A stretch of 64,000 nt of DNA from Streptomyces hyderabadensis (lineage in GTDB: Bacteria; Actinomycetota; Actinomycetes; Streptomycetales; Streptomycetaceae): the NCBI RefSeq assembly GCF_020404845.1, contig NZ_JAIOJZ010000038.1, positions 1 to 64,000 on the forward strand. The letters are read 5' to 3'. The translations under genes were made by a program, and so were the position numbers. Each line of letters begins with the position of its first letter. Within the stretch, counting starts at the first letter, position 1. The notes beneath the pieces were generated by a model. The model was given only the letters and a program-made list of their open reading frames with translations, searched no databases and was not told the origin of the DNA. Below are positions 8,117-16,745 of this stretch, in pieces.

Positions 8117-8725
8117 ATGCCCGTCACCACCCTCGATTCCCGGACCGCTCTGGTCGTCATCGACCTCCAGGCCGGAAGCATCGGCGTCGACATGGCGCCT
8201 CACACCGCTGCCGACGTCGTCGCCCGATCCGCCCGGCTCGCCGTCGCGTTCCGCGACCACGGCCTGCCGGTGGTTCTCGTCAACGTCGCGGCTGCCCCAG
8301 GCGTGCGCACCGACCACAACCCGGAGGGCGCGCCGTTCGTGATGCCCGAGCAGGCGTTGCCGGTCGTGCCCGAGCTGGGCCAGGCCGGCAAGCGGATCAC
8401 CAAGCGCACCCCGGGTGCCTTCACCGGCACCGGCCTTGAGGACTACCTCCGCAGCCAGGTCGTCACCCAGGTGGTCATCACCGGTGTCGCCGCCACGGTC
8501 CAGCAGGCGTTCGAACTCGGCTTCCACGTGACCACCCCGACCGATGCGATGAGCGACCCCGACCCGGCCCGGCACGAGTTCTCGGTGACCCACCACTTTC
8601 CCCAGCGTGCGGAGACCGGCAGTACCGAAGACGTCATCGCGCTGCTCGCCGCGCGCCCGGTGACGCGCACAGCCTCCGCGCTCCACCGCTTGGCGAAGGC
8701 GCCCGACCGGCAGCCCGAACGCTGA
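8117..8725 (+). CDS. Isochorismatase-fold protein lacking the nucleophile loop
   Basis: A 202-residue protein of the cysteine-hydrolase (isochorismatase-like) family. The Asp of the triad is in ALVVIDLQ (about residue 16) and the Lys in KRTPGAF. The usual nucleophile segment G-V-A-T-S-x-C/G-V-E-x-T-A is shortened here to GVAATVQQAFELGF: about six residues that normally include the nucleophile are missing, in frame. The protein may be non-hydrolytic or a ligand-binding relative. It lies between the MarR regulator (9-nt gap) and an MFS transporter (51-nt gap), which suggests a role in handling the exported or imported compound. Confidence 0.8.
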   Translation: MPVTTLDSRTALVVIDLQAGSIGVDMAPHTAADVVARSARLAVAFRDHGLPVVLVNVAAAPGVRTDHNPEGAPFVMPEQALPVVPELGQAGKRITKRTPGAFTGTGLEDYLRSQVVTQVVITGVAATVQQAFELGFHVTTPTDAMSDPDPARHEFSVTHHFPQRAETGSTEDVIALLAARPVTRTASALHRLAKAPDRQPER

Positions 8726-8776
8726 GCGGGGATCCACCGGTGCACGCCCCCGAGGGGTGCGGGAAGGGAGTTCAGC

Positions 8777-10195
8777 ATGCCGTCACAGACGGCTTCCACC
8801 ACGCCGGCCCGCACGGCACAGGAGCGCGCGTTCTCATGGCGGTTCCTTACGCCTCTGTACGTCGGCTCGGCACTCAACCCGGTCAACAGCTCGCTGATCG
8901 CTACCGCCCTGGTCCCGATCGCGCACGGCATCGGCGTGCCGATCGGGCAGACCGCCGTCTTGGTGACGGCCCTGTACCTGGCCAGCGCGGTGGCGCAGCC
9001 CACGGCCGGGAAGGCCGCAGAGGTCTTCGGGCCGCGCCGCGTCCTGCTCGCCGGGATCGCGGCTGTAGGAGTGGGCGGGTTGACCGGCGGCGTCGCCCCA
9101 GACCTGCTCACCCTGCTGATCAGCCGCGTTCTGATCGGCATAGGCACCTCGTGCGCCTACCCGACGGCCATGCTGCTGATCCGCAGCCGTGCCCGCGAAG
9201 CAGGCTTGGAACAGCCGCCGGGCGGGGTGCTCGGCGGTCTCCAGATCGCCGGCGTCGCCACCGCGTCACTGGGCCTGCCGGTGGGCGGTCTCCTGGTCAG
9301 CGGCTTGGGGTGGCGGGCCGTCTTCCTCGTCAACGTCCCCGTCGCCGTGCTCGCTCTCGCCACCGCTCTGGCCTGGGTCGCGGCCGACGGGCCGCTGAAA
9401 GGACTCCGACTCCGCGAGGTCGCCTCGCGCCTGGACGTGACGGGAATCGTCTGCTTCGCCGCCGCGATGCTGACCCTGCTGGTCTTCCTCTTCGAACTCC
9501 CCACCCCGCACTGGTGGATCCTGGCGCTGTCGATCGTGCTGTGGGCCGCCGACACCCTGTGGGAACTGCGAGCAGCCAGTCCCTTCATCGACGTACGCCT
9601 GCTGGCCACTCGCCCAGCGCTGACCAACACCTACGTGCTCTTCGGGCTGGTCATGCTCTGCCAGTACGTCGTGCTCTACGGCGTCACCCAGTGGGTCGAA
9701 GCGGTACGCGGCTACAGCGAGTCGGCCTCCGGACTGCTCCTGTTGCCCATGACGCTCGTCTCGGGGGTCGTGATCGCGCTGATCTCGCGCCGGAACATGG
9801 TGCGCGGCCCCGTCATCGCCGCCGCCCTGACCGCCCTGATCGGCTCCGCCGGTCTGCTCCTGCTCGACTCCGGCGTCTGGATCGGCGTCGTCGCCGTCCT
9901 CACCCTCGTGTTCGGCGCCTCGACGGGATTCGCCGTCGCCGGCTACCAGACCGCGCTCTACAGCCACGCGCCGCAGGAGCACCTCGGCACCGCCGCCGGT
10001 CTGCTGCGCACCTTCGGGTACGTCGGCTCGATCGCCTCCTCCGCCATCACCGGCATCGTCTTCCACCACCAGGTCAGCGACCACGGCATCCATCTCATCG
10101 CCTGGATCATGATCGGCATCAGCCTGGGACTCACCACCCTCACCCTGGCCGACCGAACCCTGCGAAGCCGCCCGGACCAGCCGACGGAGACCTGA
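8777..10195 (+). CDS. MFS transporter, DHA2-like drug efflux family
   Basis: A 472-residue integral membrane protein with about 14 hydrophobic segments, the DHA2 arrangement. Motif A is degenerate: GKAAEVFGPRRVLLAG (about residues 76-91) in place of G-x-x-x-D-R-x-G-R. The antiporter motif C region GVATASLGLPVGG (about 155-167) is recognisable. Such pumps expel lipophilic compounds using the proton gradient. It is the third gene of a MarR - isochorismatase-like - MFS operon and is likely induced with the regulator. The ATG at 8777 follows GGGAAGGGAG at about 8 nt. Confidence 0.85.
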   Translation: MPSQTASTTPARTAQERAFSWRFLTPLYVGSALNPVNSSLIATALVPIAHGIGVPIGQTAVLVTALYLASAVAQPTAGKAAEVFGPRRVLLAGIAAVGVGGLTGGVAPDLLTLLISRVLIGIGTSCAYPTAMLLIRSRAREAGLEQPPGGVLGGLQIAGVATASLGLPVGGLLVSGLGWRAVFLVNVPVAVLALATALAWVAADGPLKGLRLREVASRLDVTGIVCFAAAMLTLLVFLFELPTPHWWILALSIVLWAADTLWELRAASPFIDVRLLATRPALTNTYVLFGLVMLCQYVVLYGVTQWVEAVRGYSESASGLLLLPMTLVSGVVIALISRRNMVRGPVIAAALTALIGSAGLLLLDSGVWIGVVAVLTLVFGASTGFAVAGYQTALYSHAPQEHLGTAAGLLRTFGYVGSIASSAITGIVFHHQVSDHGIHLIAWIMIGISLGLTTLTLADRTLRSRPDQPTET

Positions 10196-10286
10196 AGCCG
10201 TACGCCCGCCTCGCCGAAGGCCACGTCAACCGGTCAAGATGCTCAAGTGCCAGATACTCGGCCCTGCCGGCTCGCACTCCCCGCCC

Positions 10287-10619
10287 TCAGTGAGCGTCCT
10301 CCTCACCTCGCAGACGAACCAGGTCGGCCCTTGGCCGCCGGACCGACTCGACCCAGGCGACCACAAGGCAGCCGAATTCGGCGAGGTGCGTGAGAGGGAT
10401 CGTCTCGGCGACGGCGAAGAGTGCCAGCAGGTCGTCCGCAGGCCTTGCACCGCTGTCGCAGGCCGGGCACAGATCCGCCTCCCGGAAGCCCTCGACGAGG
10501 TGCCCGGTGGTGTTCGTCCACGAATGACCGAACCGGACACGGAGCAGGGCCTCGCCTCCGCAACGGGCGCAGGGCGGCACCTGGTCGAAGCGGAGGGTGA
10601 TCTCCTCGCTGTCGGTCAT
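10287..10619 (-). CDS. DUF6300-like zinc-ribbon protein
   Basis: A 110-residue protein with two CxxC pairs (PCARCGG at about residue 16 and LCPACD at about residue 50), suggesting one structural metal site. The pattern H-S-W-x-N, E-A-x-L-C-P-A-C, and the ending AWVESVR matches the Streptomyces family I remember as DUF6300; that name is from memory. The ATG overlaps the stop of the upstream DnaE-like gene (ATGA), so the two are translationally coupled. Role unknown; the zinc ribbon and the partner suggest nucleic-acid binding. Confidence 0.65.
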   Translation of the reverse strand: MTDSEEITLRFDQVPPCARCGGEALLRVRFGHSWTNTTGHLVEGFREADLCPACDSGARPADDLLALFAVAETIPLTHLAEFGCLVVAWVESVRRPRADLVRLRGEEDAH

Positions 10620-11134
10620 GCCACACCGTGCCAGGTGTCCTGACCGAAGGAGCCCTTGGTGTCGGAGGCGATCGTGGCCGCGTTCACCTTCGACCGGAGC
10701 AGGTAGACCGTGGTCTTCTGCGGACCGCGTACGAAGAGGTGGACGGGGCTCTCGCCGGGGTGGGCGCCCATGATCCGCCTGAGCTTCCTGACCATCGGCT
10801 CGTTGACGCGGGGGTACGGGAACGCCAGCTGGACCGGTGCTGCTCCGTTGCGCTCGAGGGCCTCGATCGTGCCGTCACGGTCGGCGAGGTTCACGATCGC
10901 CCAGGCGTTGCCCTGCTTGGTCACCTTGTTCTGGACGCTGGTGATGAGCCCGGCCAGCCGCACCGTTCCCTCGGCCCGCCCGGAGGCGAGCAGGTCGCTG
11001 ATGGTGGTGTTCCGGTGGGCGGCGAGGATGTGCTCGGTGCCGTCCAGGGGGTGGGCGGCGACGTACATGCCGAGCATCTCCCGCTCGGTGGACAGGAGTT
11101 GCTTGCGCGACCACTGGTCGTTCGTGGGGTGTTG
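10616..11134 (-). pseudogene. Truncated DnaE C-terminal (OB-fold) gene
   Basis: About 172 residues align by eye with the far C-terminus of DNA polymerase III alpha (DnaE1): REMLGMYVAAHPLDG, the OB-fold start RLAGLITSVQNKVTKQGNA, then PVHLFVRGPQKTTVYLL and a final GSFG motif. Polymerase, PHP and beta-clamp regions are absent. Within the OB fold about 45 residues between RDGTIE and APVQLAF are missing, in frame. The frame stays open to 11566, but its upstream part is proline-rich and unconvincing, so the true start is unknown. It overlaps the DUF6300-like gene by ATGA. It could be a retired polymerase copy or a small OB protein now used with that partner. Confidence 0.6.
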
Positions 11135-11553
11135 GGGTGCTGGGGACGCCGGGGGTGTGGGGGAGGGGGCAGAGGCAGGGCTGGGGATCCGAGGCGTGGG
11201 GGGGGCGTCGCAGGTATGCCTGACGTCCCAGCGAAGGTCGCTGCCGAGTACGAAGTTCGCCGCCGAGTACGGCGCCGCCTGCGCCCGGGTGGTGGGGCCC
11301 GGGCTCGGAGCCAGGCTCGTTACGGGGGGGCAGCTCCAGGACTTCGGTGCGTGGTCTTGGGCTGGCATACCGGGTGGCCGGTCGAAGCACGGGAGTCGTT
11401 CGGTCGGCGCTGCTGCTCTCGTGCGAGCAGATTGGGCGTGGCGATTGGCCTCCACACGTGGAAGCCGCCGGTTGGCGTGTGTGCCGTTTGCCGGAATCTG
11501 TGAAAGTCGCCTAAACCGTGCCTCAGCGGCTGTAAAGATGCAGGTCAAAGAGC

Positions 11554-11643
11554 CTGCTCCCCGCACCCGCGGGGATGGTCCCGACAGGTGGGTCCTGGTC
11601 GAGCGAACCTACGTCTGCTCCCCGCACCCGAGGGGGGCCTTAT
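11554..11643 (+). CRISPR. One-spacer CRISPR remnant, type I-E-like repeat
   Basis: CTGCTCCCCGCACCCG begins at 11554 and again at 11615, exactly 61 nt apart. The first copy continues CGGGGATGGTCCC, giving a 29-nt repeat with the CCCCGC...GCGGGG hairpin and GATGGTCCC end seen in actinobacterial type I-E arrays. The second copy degrades after 16 nt (AGGGGGGCC), as terminal repeats often do. The enclosed spacer (11583-11614) is 32 nt, the type I-E standard. No cas gene is in the window. It is an orphan or dying array. Confidence 0.8.
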
Positions 11644-11666
11644 TCACGAGTAGTGGTTCTGCCCCA

Positions 11667-11887
11667 CTTTCGCGTTGATCACGCCGGAGCTCGGCCGGGT
11701 CGCGCCCGAGTCGGTCATCGGCCTCCATGTGAACGCCGCCTCCGTCGGCTTCCCGGCAGGACGGTTGCTGTGGGCCTCGGCCGAGCTGCGCTGGATCCCG
11801 GAAGTGGGTGAACTTGGTCCTGGCGCTGGAACGGACGCTTTCCAGCTGGATGTAGCTAGAGCGTGTCTCTTTGATTGGTGGGAGTGA
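11667..11887 (+). pseudogene. Epoxide hydrolase fragment
   Basis: Reading from 11667 the plus strand gives ITPELGRVAPESVIGLHVN then AASVGFPAG. This is the segment just after the nucleophile elbow (GGDWG) of actinobacterial epoxide hydrolases of the alpha/beta-hydrolase fold. Both the upstream nucleophile and the downstream catalytic His are missing, and the frame loses similarity near 11765. It immediately follows the CRISPR remnant, so the array may have lost its neighbour by deletion. The remaining 11888-12066 stretch holds nothing recognisable. Confidence 0.6.
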
Positions 11888-12066
11888 GGACTTGCGTCGG
11901 TGCGGTGTGTCGCGGTTTCCCACGAAATCCTGTGGAGTCTCGGCCGCCGGAAGTGGTTGGGTCCTGCTCAATGCTTCGCTGACACGGTCCGGCACAGTGC
12001 GAGGCGCAAGGTCCGACTCGCAGGCGCGCTCTAGCCCGCGTGTCGTCGAGTGATGGAGGTATCGCG

Positions 12067-12840
12067 GTGGCTGGTTATGGGGCGCTTTCCGACGTGTACG
12101 AGTGGCTGATCGGGGACGACAAGTTGACCCCCGCCAAGGCAGCCGCGGTTTACTACAGCGATGCCGTGGGCTCTCTGCCGCCCAACGCGCGCGTCCTCGA
12201 CTGCTCGTGTGGAACCGGCGAGCTCGCCATCGGCCTCGCGAGTCTTGGCCTTGACGTGGTCGCCGCAGACGCCAGCAGCGGGATGGTTCGCCGGACCGAG
12301 AAGGCCGCCGACGAGCAGGGTGTCTCGCTTCGAGCACTCCGCGCGAGCTGGGACGAGCTGCCCGACCACCTGGAGGACTCCACGTTCGATCTGGTGTTCT
12401 GCGTCGGCAACTCGCTCGGGCACGCCGAGGGCGCAGCCGGGCGCCTGAGCGCACTGGAAGCGATGTCGCGGCTGCTGAATCCGGGCGGACGACTGGTGCT
12501 CCATTCACGCAACTGGGAGCTCGTGCGCTCCGCCGGCTCACGGGTAGACGTCCGCGATCGACTCATCCGCCGCAATGACCGCGATGCAGTCGTGAGCTAC
12601 TACTGGCAGATCGCGCAGCGCTGGGAGGAGGAACACTTCCTCGAGATCGTGGTCGCCCAGCTCGAGCCGGATGGGGCAGTGCGAACCTGCTCGGAGCGGT
12701 TGTCCATCTGGCCCTACCGGTACGAGGACATCGTGGCGCAGTTGCGGAGCGTCGGGCTCACGGTGCAGTCCACCACCTTCGACCCTGAGAGTGATGAGTA
12801 CATGGTGGTCGCCAGCCGCGAGCAGGGACTGTCTCGATGA
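12067..12840 (+). CDS. Class I SAM-dependent methyltransferase
   Basis: GTG 12067 is preferred over GTG 12040 because GGAGG lies 7 nt upstream of it; it gives 257 residues. The glycine-rich SAM motif I is VLDCSCGTGELAIGLASLG (about residues 41-59), motif post-I is VVAADAS, and motif IV is FDLVFCVGNSLGH. PGGRLVLHSRNWE follows as motif VI. The N-terminal YGALSDVYEWLIGDD resembles small-molecule methyltransferases. The acceptor is unknown. It stands alone and is read in the same direction as the barstar-like gene 40 nt downstream. Confidence 0.85.
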   Translation: MAGYGALSDVYEWLIGDDKLTPAKAAAVYYSDAVGSLPPNARVLDCSCGTGELAIGLASLGLDVVAADASSGMVRRTEKAADEQGVSLRALRASWDELPDHLEDSTFDLVFCVGNSLGHAEGAAGRLSALEAMSRLLNPGGRLVLHSRNWELVRSAGSRVDVRDRLIRRNDRDAVVSYYWQIAQRWEEEHFLEIVVAQLEPDGAVRTCSERLSIWPYRYEDIVAQLRSVGLTVQSTTFDPESDEYMVVASREQGLSR

Positions 12841-12877
12841 ACCGTTCTCGGCAGGTTGAGGGGGTGGTTACTCTGCT

Positions 12878-13342
12878 GTGGTGCCGAAGAAGACGGAAAC
12901 GGAGCTGGAGGTAGACCTACGAGGTCGGTCGATCGAGACCCTCGATGACTTCTGGGACGCCGTCGCCGAGCCCTGCGGGCTGCCGGAGTGGTTCGGCCGG
13001 AACACCGAAGCTTGGCGCGACACCATCCAGACACGGGGCATCTCCGATGTCATCGACAGCTACGACGTCTTGGTCGTCCACGTGGACAAGCGCGGAGTCT
13101 TCGCTGCCCGGAATCGTGAAGCTCGCGCCCTGCGGAGCGCATTCGCGGGGCGGCAGTCGCGGCCGCTGCTGAGGTCAAGGTCTTCCCAGTGGACGCCCAG
13201 AAGTTCTCCCTTGCGAAGTCCAGTACGTAGTGCGAGTTCGTACAGGGTGTGGAATCGGTCGGCGCAGGTCGCGTCGAGGAACTGGCGAGCCTCGCTGGCG
13301 CTGAGGGGCTGGAAGCGTCTGGGCCGGGGCGTGGTGGTCTGA
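12878..13342 (+). CDS. Barstar-like ribonuclease inhibitor, C-terminus replaced
   Basis: The first 90 or so residues fit the barstar family: VDLRGRSIETLDDFWDAVAE, then LPEWFGRNTEAWRDTI, with the conserved W-F/Y-G-x-N and the aspartates that in barstar contact barnase. Two adjacent GTG codons (12878, 12881) can start it. After SAFAG (about position 13150) the frame reads into the antisense of the integrase remnant, so the last ten or so native residues are lost and about 60 foreign residues are added. It would normally protect against a secreted or competing RNase. No partner RNase gene is visible. Confidence 0.65.
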   Translation: MVPKKTETELEVDLRGRSIETLDDFWDAVAEPCGLPEWFGRNTEAWRDTIQTRGISDVIDSYDVLVVHVDKRGVFAARNREARALRSAFAGRQSRPLLRSRSSQWTPRSSPLRSPVRSASSYRVWNRSAQVASRNWRASLALRGWKRLGRGVVV

Positions 13343-13888
13343 CGTTGCGGGGCAGTTCGTCCTCCCGGACGGCGTGCTCCAGGGCGGACTTGAGGACCGA
13401 GTGGACGTAGGCCACGGTTGCGGGGGAGAGCCGCTTTTCGCAGCAGTCGCCGATCGCGCAGCAGCGGCGGGTGGTATCGAGGCTCTGGGCGCAGCACCGG
13501 CAGATGCTGCGGAGCCGGTCAAGGTGGATCCGTACGTCCTTGGACGTGAGCCGCGCGAGCTTCTTCTTGCCGAGGCATGGGATGAGATGGAGGCGGATGC
13601 GGGCCGCATAGCGTGTGTGGGTGTTCTCGCGGAGCTGGTGGACGGCGACGCTGTTGAGCTAGTACGTGAGGTAGTCGCCGACGGTGCTGTCGGCTGCCGC
13701 GGTGGGGAGGCCGCGGTTGCTGTCGGCGATCTTCTCGGTGAGCTTGGCCAGGGCTTCCTTGCGGGTGTTGCCGGGGGGAGGAGGACGTATCCGGCAGCTT
13801 CCCAGCGGCCGTCCTTGCGCTGGTAGACGGTTCCGTCGCCGTTGGCGCGCACGCGGCGGGAGGCGGGGTTGTCGCGGGGTGTGGTCAT
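13155..13888 (-). pseudogene. int: Tyrosine integrase of an AICE, frameshifted and truncated
   Basis: The start MTTPRDNPASRRVRANGDGT is followed by VYQRKDGRWEAAGYV, the usual N-terminal beta-strand region. Two or three frame changes follow: KLTEKIADSNRGLP in one frame, YVHSVLKSALEHAVREDELP (core-binding SAM-like domain) in another, FQPLSASEARQFLDATCADR and ALRTGLRKGELLGVHWEDLD (catalytic box I with its Arg) in a third. Boxes II and III with the H-x-x-R and Tyr are gone. The first break lies at a run of six G (13773-13778). Its ATG overlaps the xis stop (TGATG). It is dead; the attachment site beyond its 3' end was probably lost with the barstar end. Confidence 0.8.
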
Positions 13889-14109
13889 CAGGCAGCGTCC
13901 TGTTCGAGCCGGGTGCGGATGAAGTCGGTGAGGGCATGGACGGGGATGCGGCGGGAGCGGCCAAGGGTGATCGAGGCGAGTTGCCGGGTGCGGAGCAGGT
14001 CGTAGACGGCGGAGCGGCCGAGTTGGAGTCGGGCCATCACCTGCGGAACCGTCAGCAGCTCCTCGGGCGTGCTCGGCCTTTGGTGCGCGGTGGGTGCCTG
14101 CATGGTCAT
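13888..14109 (-). CDS. xis: Excisionase (Xis), AlpA/MerR-type HTH
   Basis: A 73-residue protein with the excisionase-type winged-helix: LLTVPQVMARLQLGRSAVYD and LLRTRQLASITLGRSRRIP, ending in a short helix. In pSAM2-like AICEs, Xis binds near the attachment site and directs the integrase to excision. The stop overlaps the int start, and the start overlaps the repSA stop (TGATG in both cases), reproducing the repSA-xis-int operon order of pSAM2. The gene itself looks intact though both neighbours are broken. ATG 14109 was chosen; an ATG two codons later is also possible. Confidence 0.85.
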   Translation of the reverse strand: MTMQAPTAHQRPSTPEELLTVPQVMARLQLGRSAVYDLLRTRQLASITLGRSRRIPVHALTDFIRTRLEQDAA

Positions 14110-15135
14110 CAGTAGCCCCCCTCGGCGATGAACTGCCGTGCGAGTTCTCTGCGGTGCCAGACGGCGGTGCCGAGGAGCGTGGCGCCGGGGCTGTAGCCGG
14201 TGCCGAGGTAGGCCCAGTGGCCGACGACGAGGGTGGTGGAGTAGCGGCGGGACTTGGTGGAGAGGTGGCCGCGGAAGCCGAGCATGTGCGCCCACTTCCA
14301 GAGCTTGAGGTTGGCGAACTCAGGCAGCTTGCCTAGCTCCCAGCAGGTGCGGATCATCTGCCGCCCGTGGCGTGCCACCGCGAGGCGAGGCAGTGGCCGG
14401 GCCTGTCCGGTGCCGTCGCAGGCGGTGCAGGGGAGTGGGGTTCCATGGGGCAGGAGGGTGGCGCCGCGGCCCTGGCAGGGGCGGCAGAACAGGGCGCGGT
14501 CGAGGGCGCCGGAGGCGTCGGCGGACTTGGTGGCGTACTTGGCCACGGCCTGGTCGGTGAACTCGACGTCAATGCCGAAGGCTGTGATCTCGCGTACATC
14601 GAGCTGTTAGCCCCAAGCGAGTTCGCGTTCCCCAACCGCATCCGACTCGACCGTGACGCGGACCCGTGCAGCGGCGGCGCGTACGGCGTCGGCGAGCACG
14701 GCGGCGGGGGCTGGCTGGTGCCGTCCGGGCCATCGAGGCGGATGACGGCGTGGAAGTGGACCAGGCCGCGCTGCTGGTACTCGGCGACCTTGGCGAAGGA
14801 GATCCGCAGGACCGCGTGAGCGGCCTTCTGGGTCATGCCGAGCCGGGCGGCGAGCTCCCGGCGCAGGTAGGTGGTGAAGCGGGCCCGGGCGGAGGCGTGG
14901 GCGTTGAACAGGACCGCGCCCGCGTAGTCGTACGCCGCGGGGTTCAGCGGCGTCCCGATCAGGGGATCCGTGGAGTCGTGGAGCTTGCGGCAGCGGCAGG
15001 GCCCGGGGATGCCGTTCGCGTTGGTGGTGGGTTGTGGACGGGGCCGAAGGACGGCGGGGTGAGGGTGGCGAAGACGCGGGGGTGGGTGCGGACGGTGTCG
15101 GGGACGGTCTTGCCGCCGCAACCTCATGGCCATGG
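14109..15135 (-). pseudogene. repSA: RepSA-type replication initiator, broken
   Basis: Read on the minus strand in pieces: GGKTVPDTVRTHPRVFATLT and PPSFGPVH, then in a second frame YDYAGAVLFNAHASARARFT and AKVAEYQQRGLVHFHAVIRL (the HxH metal motif of rolling-circle initiators), then ELAWG, a TAA at 14607-14609, QLDVREI and AKYATKSADASGALDRALF. The C-terminal part runs intact to the stop at 14109. In this family the protein starts AICE replication after excision. At least two frameshifts, one ochre codon and loss of the N-terminus make it non-functional. It overlaps xis by one base. Confidence 0.75.
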
Positions 15136-15264
15136 GCATGGCACGCACGTAAGGGCCCGCCCCTGCCAGGGCTGACGAGGAGGGGGAGCCTCGACCGGCC
15201 GTGCCCGGCAGGGACGGGAGTTGGGTAGGTCGGCGCGGTGCGGCTCCTGAGCGAGCGGGACAGG

Positions 15265-15501
15265 TCACGTCCGCCGCCAGGTCCGCCAGGGCCGGGTGAT
15301 GATCTCCCGGTAGGTGTGGTGGGACGGGCTCTGGCCGCAGTGCCGCAGCACCCAGTTCTGCGGTTCCGCGAAGTCCTCGCTTGACGGTGAGGTCTCTCCG
15401 TCCCCGACGCACTGCCTCGCGTACAGGACCGCCTCCGCGTCCGGCTCGCGGTCGGGCTGGAGCGTCCAGGTCTCGTACCGCAGGACCGAGCGAGGGGTCA
15501 C
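15265..15501 (-). CDS. DUF7848-like small protein
   Basis: GTG 15501 overlaps the stop of the upstream gene (GTGA), fixing the start and giving 78 residues. The sequence RSVLRYETWTLQPDREPDA, SEDFAEPQNWVLRHCG and HTYREIITRPWRTW matches the Streptomyces family I recall as DUF7848, normally found near XRE regulators and mobile-element genes. One or two cysteines and several His could bind a metal. It probably works with the gene upstream; function unknown. Confidence 0.65.
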   Translation of the reverse strand: MTPRSVLRYETWTLQPDREPDAEAVLYARQCVGDGETSPSSEDFAEPQNWVLRHCGQSPSHHTYREIITRPWRTWRRT

Positions 15502-15740
15502 CGTCCCCACCTCGGATTGGCCACGGCTACCTTCGCGCTTAACTCCTCCGTCGGAGTCGGCGTACGTATGTCCTCGGGCGGCACGTCCCACTCCAGGCCA
15601 CCGCCTGGCGGTCGAAGCTGCACGTACCGCCCCACATGTCCCATCACCACGCCCACCTTGCCGCTCCGCCGGTCGACCATCAGGGCGCCGGTACCGGGCG
15701 AGACGGTGTGCCCGTAGGCATCAGGGGTGGGGGCCGTCAT
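15498..15740 (-). CDS. Conserved Streptomyces small protein, unknown
   Basis: ATG 15740 gives 80 residues: APTPDAYGHTVSPGTGALMV, GKVGVVMGHVGRYVQLRPPG and GGLEWDVPPEDIRTPTPTE. The SH3-like beta pattern (D-x-x-x-G-K-V-G-x-V-M, V-Q-L-R-P-P-G-G-G-L-E-W) recurs in many Streptomyces genomes, usually in pairs with a DUF7848 gene and near helix-turn-helix regulators. It is transcribed divergently from the XRE gene at 15996. The longer open frame up to 15932 lacks this character. I know no function. Confidence 0.7.
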   Translation of the reverse strand: MTAPTPDAYGHTVSPGTGALMVDRRSGKVGVVMGHVGRYVQLRPPGGGLEWDVPPEDIRTPTPTEELSAKVAVANPRWGR

Positions 15741-15995
15741 CTTGACCACCCCGGCGAGGCGGGGCGCGACCGGGCCTCCAGTTGCTGGGCGGGAACACAT
15801 GGGGTGGCGCTCATTCGCACGGTGACGCTCCTCGGCGGCGTTGATGCGTGCCCCTGGGCCTGTTGGTGCCGCAGGGTCGGCACCGATCCTCACGCCGGTC
15901 AGCGGGACGAAGGAACCTCCACCAAACCCCACTTCGGGACGTCCTGCACCGTGTAGAACGTCCCTGGTGCCGCCCTGAGACGAAGGGGGAGACTC

Positions 15996-16743
15996 GTGTC
16001 GAACGAGAGACTACGAGCCGTCATGGCGGCGGGAGGCTGGACGTACGCCGCACTCGCTCAGCAGGTCGAGGTCGACCCCAAGTCGGTCGAGCGCTGGGTG
16101 AACCTCGGGCGTATCCCACGTCGTGCCACCGCCCTCCAGGCGGCCCGAGCCCTGGGAGAATACGTGCACGCTCTCTGGCCGGCGCTTCGCCAGGCCCGCC
16201 CGCCCGCGCCATCAGCCCCGAACTGGTGGCGCTCTACGAACAGCGGGCCGATATCCCCGTCTCGAAGTTCACCCGACCTGATGGCCCAAGCCCGGGAACG
16301 GATCGACATCCTCGTCTACGCGGCCGTCTTCCTCCACGAGGCGTACCCGCGGCTGAACGAACTCCTCACCGAACGCGCCGCCGAAGGCTGCACCGTCCGC
16401 ATCGCGATCGGGGACTCCCGACAGCGACACCGTCCAAGCCCGCGGCCAAGAGGAGCGATTCGGCCACGGCATCGAATCCCGCTGCCGCCTCGCACTCATG
16501 CACTACAGGCCGCTCGCCAGCACCCCGGGCATCGAAGTCCGTACCCACGCCACCACGCTCTACAACTCCCTCTACCGCTCCGACGACCAGCAACTCGTCA
16601 ACGCCCATGTCGGGGGCGTCAACGCCTACGCCGCCCCCGTGTGGCATCTTCGCCGACACGAGACAGGTGGCATGTTCGACACCTATGCCGAGAGCTTCGA
16701 CGCCGTGTGGACGACGGCAACCCCCGTAAGAGAGGCAGGCTGA
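15996..16743 (+). pseudogene. XRE regulator with PLD-like DUF5919 domain, frameshifted
   Basis: The N-terminus is an XRE helix-turn-helix: MAAGGWTYAALAQQVEVDPK and SVERWVNLGRIPRR. The rest needs three frame changes: ISPELVALYEQRADIPVSKF, then DLMAQARERIDILVYAAVFL and LNELLTERAAEGCTVRIAIG, then PDSDTVQARGQEERFG and LYNSLYRSDDQQLVNAHV with HETGGMFDTYAESFDAVW. This assembles into the HTH plus DUF5919 architecture common in Streptomyces. The breaks lie near 16200, 16270 and 16420. It is followed 2 nt later by the NUDIX gene. Either a pseudogene or a victim of indel errors in sequencing. Confidence 0.75.
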
Positions 16744-16745
16744 CC

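Noticed and set aside
8740..10293. Plus-strand open frame rich in R, H and P
   Set aside because: It overlaps the MFS transporter in another frame and contains only low-complexity arginine-rich sequence.
11567..11614. Further CRISPR repeats around the two-repeat unit
   Set aside because: No third copy at 61-nt spacing is visible on either side; upstream and downstream sequences do not match the repeat.
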